From Actinomycetota bacterium (lineage in GTDB: Bacteria > Actinomycetota > Actinomycetes > Propionibacteriales > Propionibacteriaceae), in the NCBI GenBank assembly GCA_016213595.1, contig JACRAA010000143.1, forward strand, positions 1 to 6,308: a DNA stretch of 6,308 nt, given 5' to 3'. Under the pieces are notes generated by a model. That model searched no databases. It saw only the letters and a list, made by a program, of their open reading frames with translations, and was not told the origin of the DNA. The translations under genes and the position numbers were made by a program. Positions 1 to 5,525 of this stretch are shown here, piece by piece. Every line of letters begins with the position of its first letter. Position 1 is the first letter of the stretch.

Positions 1-783
1 CACCCCGGCACGGCGAGCGGCCCTGCCCGTCGACTGGGCGACCAGTTCAACGTCCGCGTCCACATCGTGCCGGTCGGCGATGCCAGCCCAGCTGCACGTC
101 TCGACAGGGTCGCGCGGATGGCGGCCGCCATCTTCGCGGACTCGGTCAGCGACAACCAGATGATCGGCGTCGCCTGGGGCACCACCCTCGCGACCGTCGT
201 GAAGAACATCGACCGGCGGCCGCTGAAGGGCACGACGATCGTGCAGCTCAACGGTGGGGCGAACGCCCTCGACCCCGGGACCGCGCACGTCGGCGGCATC
301 CTCGAGGGGCTCAGCGCGGCGTTCGACGCGGCGCTGGTCCACTTCCCCGTCCCCGCGTTCTTCGACTACGTGGAGACGAAGGAGGCGATGTGGCGGGAGC
401 GGTCCGTACAGCACGTCCTCGAGATGCAGCACCGCCTCGACCTCGCCATCTTCGGTGTGGGGTCGTTCACGAGCTCCATCCCGTCGCACGTGTACTCCGC
501 CGGCTATCTGGACGAGGACGACATGAGCCAGCTCGCCAATGACGGGGCCGTGGGAGACGTCTGCACGGTCATGCTCCGAGAGGACGGCACCTGGGAGGAC
601 ATCGAGCTCAACAGGCGGGCCACCGGCCTCGCCCCGCGCGACCTGCGTCGGATCCCGAAGCGCATCTGCGTCGCGTCGGACCCGCTTCGGGCACCGGCCG
701 TGCTCGGTGCGCTCCGCCTCGGGGTGGTCACCGATCTCGTCATCGACGACCAGACTGCAACGGCCGTGATCGCGCGGATGTAG
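1..783 (+). CDS. Sugar-binding transcriptional regulator, SorC/DeoR type (5'-partial, effector domain only)
   Basis: Frame 1 is open from the first base to TAG at 781-783, giving 260 visible residues. The N-terminal helix-turn-helix must lie left of the window. What remains matches the SorC-family sugar-binding domain, which binds phosphorylated sugars and controls release of the protein from its operator. Landmarks in order: GVAWGTTL (nt 166-189), QLNGG (244-258), GVGS followed by a Ser/Thr-rich loop (454-465 onward), GAVGD (544-558), an NRRATGLAPRDLRRIP stretch and the final VTDLVIDDQTA segment. These follow the family order. One loop is atypical: where relatives usually carry a Gly-Gly...Lys pattern before the AI/AV-x-ALR helix, this protein has VASDPLRAPAVLGALR, with Ser-Asp and Arg instead. 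No target gene or operator is visible, so the sugar is unknown. The family call is firm; any specific regulon would be a guess. An ATG at 67 opens a shorter reading but is internal to the domain, so it is not taken as the start. Confidence 0.9.
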   Translation, partial: HPGTASGPARRLGDQFNVRVHIVPVGDASPAARLDRVARMAAAIFADSVSDNQMIGVAWGTTLATVVKNIDRRPLKGTTIVQLNGGANALDPGTAHVGGILEGLSAAFDAALVHFPVPAFFDYVETKEAMWRERSVQHVLEMQHRLDLAIFGVGSFTSSIPSHVYSAGYLDEDDMSQLANDGAVGDVCTVMLREDGTWEDIELNRRATGLAPRDLRRIPKRICVASDPLRAPAVLGALRLGVVTDLVIDDQTATAVIARM

Positions 784-812
784 ACGGCGGATGTAGACGG
801 CGGATGTAGACG
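774..812. repeat. Perfect tandem repeat, 3 x 13 bp, over the regulator stop codon
   Basis: The unit GCGGATGTAGACG occurs three times without mismatch or spacer (774-786, 787-799, 800-812). The first copy includes the last codons and the TAG stop of the sugar-binding regulator. Because 13 is not a multiple of 3, the three TAGs (781, 794, 807) fall in the three different plus-strand frames, so the array stops translation in every frame. It most likely arose by replication slippage. No function is claimed. Confidence 0.95.
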
Positions 813-865
813 ATCCCTCCACCCCGGGAGCGGGAAAACCGGTGGGAACGGTGGCCGCTGAAGCC

Positions 866-879
866 TAGGGTGACCGACC
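866..879 (+). promoter_or_regulatory. -10-like element for a probable leaderless transcript of the GNAT gene
   Basis: TAGGGT (866-871) fits the actinobacterial TANNNT -10 pattern. Its last base lies 8 nt before the ATG at 880, so initiation about 7-8 nt downstream would start the RNA at or next to the start codon. I see no convincing TTGACA-like -35 hexamer at 16-18 nt upstream. The same bases contain AGGGTG (867-872), a weak Shine-Dalgarno-like string 7 nt before the ATG, so an upstream promoter with a normal leader cannot be excluded. Confidence 0.5.
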
Positions 880-2037
880 ATGGGCTTCCATCTGGCCGAG
901 ATCGACCTCACGAGCGACCCCGCGTCTCCTCTGTCTGGGTTCTGGGACGGCGTGTCCGAGGTGGAGCGTGCGGACAGCCTCGACACCTTCGGCTACGAGG
1001 ACTTCGCGACCAGCGACAACGAGTCCCGCGTAGCGAACCTCCGCGACGTCCGGCAGCAGCGCCACGCGACCCTGCTCGCCATCGCCGGGCCTGCGCCGCA
1101 CGGCGCGACCGGCCCGTACGGGCACCGGCTCCTGCCCGCGACGGGTGAAGGGACAGTCAGGCCGGACGACGTGCTGGGGGCCGTGTTCGTGGAGGCTCCG
1201 CTGCTCGACAACGAGCACATGGGCTACCTCGAGCCGGTCGTCCACCCGCACCGGCGCGGCGTGGGCATCGGCAGCGTCCTGCTCGACGAGGGCGAGCGCA
1301 TCCTCAGGGCCTGGGACCGGAGCACCATCCTGGTCTGGGCGATCGTGACGCCGGCTGTGTCGACGGACCTCGAGGGCACCGTCGCCGACCCCGCCGGCAC
1401 CGTCCGGCTGCGCACCGACGACCCCAAGGTCCGGTTCGCGGTGTCCCGCGGCTACGTCTTCAGCCAGGCCGAGCGGCACAGCGTCCAGCCCCTGCCCGTA
1501 CCGCCCGAGGTCCTCGACGAGGCGCTCAGGGAGGCACGGGCCAAGGCCGATGGGTACGAGCTGGTGTCCTTCATCGGCACCCCGCCGCTTGACCTGGCAG
1601 CGGGCCTGGCGCCGCTGTTCGCGGCGATGGCGACCGACCCGCCCCTGGGGGCGGTCGACTGGCGGCCCGTGGCCTGGCACCAGGAGCGCTTCGTCCAGAC
1701 GTACGAGCAGATGGCGCGGGGCCAGGCGCTGTACACGACGCTGGCACGCCACATCGACAGCGGGGAGGTTGTGGCGTTCACCCAGCTCAAGGGGCCGTAC
1801 GAGAAGCCGGCGGTGGTCTTCCAGGAGAACACTCTCGTGCTCCGCGCCCATCGGGGGCACGCGTTGGGACTGTGGGCCAAAGCGGCGAACTGCGCCCTGA
1901 TCCAGCAGGAACGGCCGTCGTCCCAGCGGGTCCACACGTGGAACGCCGACGAGAACGACCACATGCTCGCGATCAACGCACGGCTCGGGTACAGGCGGGC
2001 CAACATCGGCGCAGCCTGGCAGAAGGTGCTGAGCTGA
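880..2037 (+). CDS. Tandem-domain GNAT family N-acetyltransferase-like protein
   Basis: This is a 385-residue protein with two GNAT-like halves, predicted to move an acetyl group from acetyl-CoA to an unknown amine. The N-terminal half carries a good motif A: after strand DNEHMGYLEPVVHP (residues 110-123) comes RRGVGIGS (125-132), the R-x-x-G-x-G/A pyrophosphate-binding loop, then helix VLLDEGERILRAW. The C-terminal half has HRGHALG (324-330) after the strand NTLVLRA, then WNADENDHMLAINARLGY (354-371), an N-x-x-M-x-x-x-N-x-x-L-G-Y/F ending typical of motif B in two-domain actinobacterial GNATs. Mycothiol synthase MshD shares this two-half layout but is shorter (about 300 residues), and I see no specific reason to assign that role. 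No signal peptide or membrane segment is evident, so it should be cytosolic. The ATG at 880 follows a TAGGGT element. The gene runs toward map, and the stops are 21 bp apart. The neighbouring regulator lies 96 bp upstream on the same strand. The substrate is unknown. Confidence 0.88.
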   Translation: MGFHLAEIDLTSDPASPLSGFWDGVSEVERADSLDTFGYEDFATSDNESRVANLRDVRQQRHATLLAIAGPAPHGATGPYGHRLLPATGEGTVRPDDVLGAVFVEAPLLDNEHMGYLEPVVHPHRRGVGIGSVLLDEGERILRAWDRSTILVWAIVTPAVSTDLEGTVADPAGTVRLRTDDPKVRFAVSRGYVFSQAERHSVQPLPVPPEVLDEALREARAKADGYELVSFIGTPPLDLAAGLAPLFAAMATDPPLGAVDWRPVAWHQERFVQTYEQMARGQALYTTLARHIDSGEVVAFTQLKGPYEKPAVVFQENTLVLRAHRGHALGLWAKAANCALIQQERPSSQRVHTWNADENDHMLAINARLGYRRANIGAAWQKVLS

Positions 2038-2062
2038 CCCGTCCAGCTCTCCGTACGGTCAG
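2034..2062. terminator. Weak inverted repeat over two convergent stop codons (possible bidirectional terminator)
   Basis: CTGACC (2034-2039) is the exact inverse of GGTCAG (2057-2062). With a one-base bulge at 2040, two more pairs (GT/AC) can form, giving 8 bp around a 12-nt loop. One arm contains the TGA of the GNAT gene (2035-2037) and the other the TGA of map (2059-2061, minus strand). There is no T-tract on either side, so this would be a poor intrinsic terminator, and the match may be partly due to both genes ending in TGA. Confidence 0.25.
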
Positions 2063-2904
2063 TCGGCGAGGGGGGCGAAGCGGCCGCCGGCGGCGGTGAG
2101 GATCGACTCGCCGCCGTCTTCCGCCGTGAGCACCCAGCAGCCCCCAGGCGTGACGGCCACGGTGTGCTCCCAGTGGCTGGCGAGGCTGCCGTCGCGTGTG
2201 ACGACGGTCCAGTCGTCGTCCAGCACGTGGGTCCCGGGGCTGCCGAGCGTGACCATGGGCTCGACGGCCACCGCCGCTCCGATCGGCAGCCGGGGGCCAC
2301 GATTCCGCCTGCCCAGGTTGGGGACGTCCGGAGTCATGTGCATCTGGGTCCCGATCCCGTGACCGGTGAACTCGGCCACGATCCCGTAACGCTCGGGCAC
2401 TGAACGGACGTACGACTGGACCGCGGAGGAGATGTCCCCCACGCTCACCTCGGGACGTACCTTGGCCAGACCGGCACTGAGGGCCTCCCGCGTCACCTCG
2501 CTGAGCCGGAGCGCCTCCGGAGCGACCTCCCCGACCGCCACGGTCACCGCGGCGTCACCGTGGAAGCCGTCCACGATGGCCCCGAAGTCGATGGACACCA
2601 GGTCTCCGTCGGCGAGGACGCGCCCTCCCGGGATGCCGTGGACGACCTGGTCGTTGACGGAGATGCAGACCGTGGCCGGGTAGGGCGGGACGCCGTAGCC
2701 GACGTCGTAGTGCAGGAAGGACGACGTCGCCCCTTCCCGTGCCAGCACCTCACGCGCGACCGCATCCAGCTCCGCCGTTGTCGTACCGACCAGGGCCGCC
2801 GCCGACATCTCCGCGAGGGCATGAGCCACGACGAGCCCCGCGCGACGCATCACGCGGAGCTCGGCGGTGCTCTTGATCTCGAGACCGGCGACGGTGCGCG
2901 GCAT
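2059..2904 (-). CDS. map: Methionine aminopeptidase, type I
   Basis: This 281-residue enzyme removes the initiator methionine from nascent cytosolic proteins using a two-metal centre. All expected catalytic residues can be placed. His89 in VVHGIP is the substrate-side histidine. Asp106 (SIDFG), Asp117 (DGFHGD), His182 (GHGIG), Glu215 (VEPM) and Glu246 (SHWEHT) are the five metal ligands. His189 (QMH) is the second active-site histidine. The length and the absence of an N-terminal zinc-finger extension fit the simple bacterial pita-bread form. The ATG overlaps the adk stop by one base (TGATG at 2906-2902), which points to translational coupling; the only SD-like string is a weak AAGG 4 nt before the ATG. 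The protein starts M-P-R, so its own Met should be removable. Map is the last gene of the minus-strand cluster here; beyond it two genes run the other way. Confidence 0.97.
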   Translation of the reverse strand: MPRTVAGLEIKSTAELRVMRRAGLVVAHALAEMSAAALVGTTTAELDAVAREVLAREGATSSFLHYDVGYGVPPYPATVCISVNDQVVHGIPGGRVLADGDLVSIDFGAIVDGFHGDAAVTVAVGEVAPEALRLSEVTREALSAGLAKVRPEVSVGDISSAVQSYVRSVPERYGIVAEFTGHGIGTQMHMTPDVPNLGRRNRGPRLPIGAAVAVEPMVTLGSPGTHVLDDDWTVVTRDGSLASHWEHTVAVTPGGCWVLTAEDGGESILTAAGGRFAPLAD

Positions 2905-3470
2905 CAGACCTTGGCGGTGTCGAGCGCCGCCAGGAGCCGCTCGCTGACCTCGTCAATGCTGCCGTTGCCGTCGACCTCGACGAGAACGCCGGCGTCGCGG
3001 TAGTGGGAGAGCAGCGGCTCGGTGGCCTGCGTGTAGACGTCCATGCGGTGACGGATCGTCGCCTCGTTGTCGTCCGGACGGTTCTCGATCTTCGCGCGCA
3101 GCAGCATGCGAGCGACGAGCGGCTCCAGGTCGATGACGAGCGACAGCACTGCGTCGAGACCCGTGACCCCGAGCATCCTGTCCAGGGCATCCGCCTGGTG
3201 CAGCGTGCGGGGGAAGCCGTCCAGCAGGAAACCGTGGGCGCAGTCGGGCTCCGCCAGCCGCTCCGCGACGATGGCCTCCGTGATCGCGTCGGGCACGTAG
3301 TCGCCTGCGTCGATGATCCGCTTCACCTCGCGCCCGAGTGCTGTCCCGCGGGTGATGTTCGAGCGGAAGATCTCCCCGGTGGAGATCGTCGGGATGCCCA
3401 GACGGGAGGCGATACGGGCGGCCTGAGTGCCCTTGCCGGCACCTGGAGGGCCCATGATCAGAAGACGCAC
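2904..3470 (-). CDS. adk: Adenylate kinase (short-LID form)
   Basis: The 188-residue product interconverts ATP + AMP and 2 ADP in the cytosol. Residues 7-15 form the P-loop GPPGAGKGT with Lys13. STGEIFR (30-36) is the AMP-binding segment with Arg36. DGFPRT (84-89) contains the conserved Arg88. NRPDDNE (130-136) and Arg142 carry the two arginines normally found around the LID. The LID itself is only a short loop (about 125-138), without the zinc-finger or extended insert of long bacterial forms, which explains the length and is usual in actinobacteria. I chose the GTG at 3470-3468 because AAGGA lies 7 nt before it and MRLLIMGPPG is the normal N-terminus. An upstream in-frame GTG at 3521 would add 17 residues that look like leader sequence. 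The gene lies 81 bp after secY and overlaps map by one base. Confidence 0.97.
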   Translation of the reverse strand: MRLLIMGPPGAGKGTQAARIASRLGIPTISTGEIFRSNITRGTALGREVKRIIDAGDYVPDAITEAIVAERLAEPDCAHGFLLDGFPRTLHQADALDRMLGVTGLDAVLSLVIDLEPLVARMLLRAKIENRPDDNEATIRHRMDVYTQATEPLLSHYRDAGVLVEVDGNGSIDEVSERLLAALDTAKV

Positions 3471-3477
3471 AGTGGTT

Positions 3478-3482
3478 TCCTT
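3478..3482 (-). promoter_or_regulatory. Ribosome binding site deciding the adk GTG start
   Basis: The minus strand reads AAGGA here, followed by 7 nt and then GTG at 3470. It is the only good Shine-Dalgarno string near either candidate start, and it supports the 188-residue form over the longer reading from 3521. Confidence 0.8.
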
Positions 3483-3504
3483 GTTCTCGTTGGCGGTACG
3501 CCTC

Positions 3505-3510
3505 AGACTA
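3505..3510 (-). promoter_or_regulatory. Possible -10 element of an adk-map promoter
   Basis: The minus strand reads TAGTCT, a TANNNT match, inside the 81-bp secY-adk gap. A start about 7 nt downstream would give a leader of roughly 28 nt with the AAGGA site properly placed. No recognisable -35 hexamer lies 16-18 nt upstream, so this is a candidate only. Confidence 0.3.
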
Positions 3511-3524
3511 ACGAACACCACTTT

Positions 3525-3539
3525 CCGCCCGATCGGCGG
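3525..3539 (-). other. Small GC hairpin after secY
   Basis: In minus-strand RNA, CCGCC and GGCGG flank a 5-nt loop (GAUCG), starting 12 nt after the secY TAA. It is followed by AAAG rather than a U-tract. A 5-bp stem in GC-rich DNA is weak evidence. It could slow polymerase or protect an mRNA end, but it does not look like a classical terminator. Confidence 0.2.
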
Positions 3540-3551
3540 GGTCGTCCACCC

Positions 3552-4865
3552 TTAGTGCAGGAATCCCTCATAGTTCCGCTGCTGGAGCTGGCTCTCGACC
3601 TGCTTCACCGTGTCGAGGCCGACTCCCACGATGATGAGGATCGAGGTGCCGCCGAACACGAACTTCTGGTTGCTGTTGAGCAGGACGATGGCGAGCGTCG
3701 GGATCATCGCGATGATCGCCAGGTACAGCGAGCCGGGCAGCGTGAGACGGCTGAGCACGTACCCGAGGTAGCGCTCGGTCGGCTTCCCCGCCCGATAGCT
3801 GGGGATGAAGCCGCCGTACTTCTTCATGTTGTCGGCGACCTCCTCCGGGTTGAACGTGATGGCCACGTAGAAGTAGGCGAAGGCGATGATCATGAGGAAG
3901 AACGCGAGGTTGTAGGCCCAGTGGTCCCCCTTGGTGAAGTTCTGGGCGATCCACTGCCCTGCGGCCGAGCTGGGCTGGAACTGCGCGTACAGCACCGGCA
4001 GGTACAGCATCGACGACGCGAAGATGACAGGGATCACGCCGGCCTGGTTGACCTTGAGCGGGATGTACGTGGTCGAGCCGCCGAACATGCGGGTGCCCAC
4101 CATGCGCTTCGCGTACTGGACGGGGATGCGGCGCTGCGCCTGCTCCATGAAGATGACGCCCATCATGACGAGGAGTCCCACCGCCACGACGAGGAGGAAC
4201 ACGAACCAGCCCTTCGTGGCGTCCGACTCGTGCGCGACCTTGATCGACCACAGCGACGAGGGGAACTGGGCCACGATCTGGGTGAAGATCATGACGGACA
4301 TGCCGTTGCCGACGCCGCGGTCGGTGATGAGCTCGCCCATCCACATGATGATGCTCGTGCCTGCCGTCATCGTGAGGATCATGACGACGACGGGGAAGAT
4401 GTCACTGCTGTACACGATCCCCGTGCATCCCTGGAAGAGCTGGTTGTTCACGGCCAGCGTCGTGAAGGCCGTCGCCTGGATGACGGCCAGGACCAGGGTG
4501 AGGTACCGCGTGTACTGCGTGATCTTCGCCGTGCCGGAGGCACCCTCCTGCTTGAGCGCCTCGAGCCGTGGGATGACGACCGTGAGGAGCTGCAGGATGA
4601 TGCTCGCCGTGATGTACGGCATGATGCCGAGCGCGAAGATGGCCAGCTGCAGCAGCGCACCGCCGCTGAACAGGTTGACCATCGAGTAGAGACCCGCTTG
4701 GTCGCCCGTCGCAGCCTGCGTCCTGCAGACGTTGAGCTGCTGGATGTTGACGTTCGGGGCAGGGATCGTCGACCCCAGCCGGAACAGCACGATGATGAGC
4801 AGGGTGAACAACAGCTTCTTGCGCAGATCCGGCGTCCGGAACGCGGTGGCGAAGGCCGAGAGCAT
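3552..4865 (-). CDS. secY: Preprotein translocase subunit SecY
   Basis: This 437-residue polytopic membrane protein forms the SecYEG export and insertion channel. I place ten membrane helices at roughly 17-34, 77-98, 120-140, 155-176, 186-202, 218-240, 273-293, 317-338, 372-396 and 405-423. The plug region with NLFSGGALLQLAIFALGIMP (64-83) and the strongly conserved ITASIILQLL follow the family. GVGNGMS (184-190), the cytosolic loop with VQYAKRMVG (249-257) and the loop SYRAGKPTERYL (356-367, including the conserved Arg358) are the ribosome/SecA-facing parts. The C-terminus RNYEGFLH is the usual actinobacterial ending. The ATG at 4865 was chosen because AAAGGG lies 5 nt before it and MLSAFATAFRTPDLRKK is a normal SecY N-terminus. 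A frame open further upstream to 4973 would add 36 Arg/Ala-rich residues with no ribosome binding site. The gene lies 218 bp after rplO. Confidence 0.98.
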   Translation of the reverse strand: MLSAFATAFRTPDLRKKLLFTLLIIVLFRLGSTIPAPNVNIQQLNVCRTQAATGDQAGLYSMVNLFSGGALLQLAIFALGIMPYITASIILQLLTVVIPRLEALKQEGASGTAKITQYTRYLTLVLAVIQATAFTTLAVNNQLFQGCTGIVYSSDIFPVVVMILTMTAGTSIIMWMGELITDRGVGNGMSVMIFTQIVAQFPSSLWSIKVAHESDATKGWFVFLLVVAVGLLVMMGVIFMEQAQRRIPVQYAKRMVGTRMFGGSTTYIPLKVNQAGVIPVIFASSMLYLPVLYAQFQPSSAAGQWIAQNFTKGDHWAYNLAFFLMIIAFAYFYVAITFNPEEVADNMKKYGGFIPSYRAGKPTERYLGYVLSRLTLPGSLYLAIIAMIPTLAIVLLNSNQKFVFGGTSILIIVGVGLDTVKQVESQLQQRNYEGFLH

Positions 4866-4870
4866 TCGGG

Positions 4871-4876
4871 CCCTTT
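4871..4876 (-). promoter_or_regulatory. Ribosome binding site deciding the secY start
   Basis: The minus strand reads AAAGGG followed by 5 nt and ATG at 4865. It fixes the 437-residue SecY start against the upstream in-frame ATG at 4973. Confidence 0.75.
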
Positions 4877-4950
4877 CATCACGACGATTCAGTCCCGGCG
4901 CGGACGCCGTGACCCTGCCGCGCGACGGTGCGCCGCGGGCAACCCGGGAC

Positions 4951-4956
4951 AGCCTA
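4951..4956 (-). promoter_or_regulatory. Candidate -10 element for secY-adk-map
   Basis: The minus strand reads TAGGCT within TTGCTAGGCTGTCCC, a good TANNNT match in otherwise GC-rich spacer. Transcription would begin near 4944, leaving a leader of about 79 nt before the secY ATG. There is no clear TTGACA-like box at the standard distance, but many actinobacterial promoters lack one. Its position after the 5033-5063 hairpin would allow secY-adk-map to be made without the ribosomal-protein genes. Confidence 0.4.
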
Positions 4957-5032
4957 GCAAGCGCCGCTGGCACCTGCGGACGCGCTCACGCCCCTGAGTG
5001 ACCGTGAGTCCGTACTGGCCCGGAAGACGACG

Positions 5033-5063
5033 TCGGCAGGCCGGTGCGACACCGACCTGCCGA
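5033..5063 (-). terminator. Strong 14-bp hairpin after rplO (attenuator, partial terminator or processing site)
   Basis: TCGGCAGG (5033-5040) and CCTGCCGA (5056-5063) are perfect inverse arms, and CGGTG (5042-5046) and CACCG (5050-5054) continue the stem around a 3-nt loop. The one position between the two arms (5041/5055) is a C-A mismatch on the plus strand but a U-G wobble in minus-strand RNA, so the stem is a continuous 14 bp only in the sense of the operon. It begins 20 nt after the rplO stop. The downstream sequence is C/T-mixed (CGTCGTCTTCC) with no clean U-run, so full intrinsic termination is doubtful. Partial read-through or 3'-end protection fits better. Confidence 0.65.
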
Positions 5064-5083
5064 GGTCCTGGAACTGGTTGGGG

Positions 5084-5524
5084 CTACAGCTCGTTGGCTG
5101 AGCCGCCCGCCTTCTCGATCTTGTCCTTGGCCGACGCGGAGAACGCGTGAGCGCTCACCTGCAGGGCCACGGAGAGGTCCCCGTTGCCGAGCACCTTGAC
5201 GAGCTGCCCGTCACGGACGGCGCCCTTCTCGACGAGGTCCTCGACGCGGACGTCGCCGCCATCGGGGAACAGCTCGGCGAGGCGAGCCACGTTGACGACC
5301 TGGTAGCTGACCTTGAAGGGGTTCTTGAAGCCCTGGAGCTTCGGGAGCCTCATGTGGATCGGCATCTGGCCGCCCTCGAAGTTCTGCGGGACGGTCTGAC
5401 GCGCCCCCGAACCCTTCGTACCGCGACCTGCCGTCTTGCCCTTGGAGCCCTCACCGCGTCCGACACGGGTCTTCGCCGTGTGGGCACCGGGGGCGGGCCT
5501 CAGGTGGTGAACCTTGAGTGCCAT
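5084..5524 (-). CDS. rplO: 50S ribosomal protein L15 (uL15)
   Basis: This 146-residue large-subunit protein acts late in 50S assembly, binding 23S rRNA. The N-terminal half is the Gly/Lys/Arg-rich extension (residues 14-46, with VGRGEGSKGKTAGRGTKGSG) that runs into the rRNA. It is followed by the conserved FEGGQMPIHMRLPKLQGFKN (49-68). The C-terminal globular domain contains LVKVLGNGDLS (108-118), the HAFSASAKDKIEKAGGS signature (126-142) and ends in NEL. Length and ends match bacterial L15 with no break. A very good GGAGGT site lies 8 nt before the ATG, inside the last codons of rpmD, with one base between the genes. The gene is followed by a hairpin and a 218-bp gap before secY. Confidence 0.98.
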   Translation of the reverse strand: MALKVHHLRPAPGAHTAKTRVGRGEGSKGKTAGRGTKGSGARQTVPQNFEGGQMPIHMRLPKLQGFKNPFKVSYQVVNVARLAELFPDGGDVRVEDLVEKGAVRDGQLVKVLGNGDLSVALQVSAHAFSASAKDKIEKAGGSANEL

Positions 5525-5525
5525 A

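Noticed and set aside
819..854. Possible terminator between the regulator and the GNAT gene (CCACC with GGTGG copies)
   Set aside because: The pairings compete, are at most 5 bp, and are not followed by a T-run. I could not defend a specific stem.
865..1962. A 365-codon open frame on the minus strand, antisense to the GNAT gene
   Set aside because: Arg/Val/Pro-rich composition with no domain. The opposite strand encodes a clear two-domain GNAT protein in the same interval.
3471..3521. A 17-residue N-terminal extension of adenylate kinase from a GTG at 3521
   Set aside because: The extension would bury the AAGGA site and the -10-like TAGTCT, and the family begins at MRLLIMGPPG, which fits the GTG at 3470.
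3471..3522. Possible start-masking stem in the adk leader (AGTGGT at 3471-3476 with ACCACT at 3517-3522)
   Set aside because: Only 6 bp across a 40-nt loop, with no extension beyond one mismatch. A match of this size is likely by chance in an 81-bp spacer.
4866..4973. A 36-residue N-terminal extension of SecY
   Set aside because: The extension is Arg/Ala-rich and unlike SecY N-termini, and its ATG has no ribosome binding site. AAAGGG lies 5 nt before the ATG at 4865.
3003..4997. A 664-codon open frame on the plus strand, antisense to adk and secY
   Set aside because: It is rich in Asp, His, Arg, Glu and Val with no recognisable domain, and mirrors the codon pattern of two certain genes on the other strand. 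Long antisense frames are expected in GC-rich DNA with G/C third positions.
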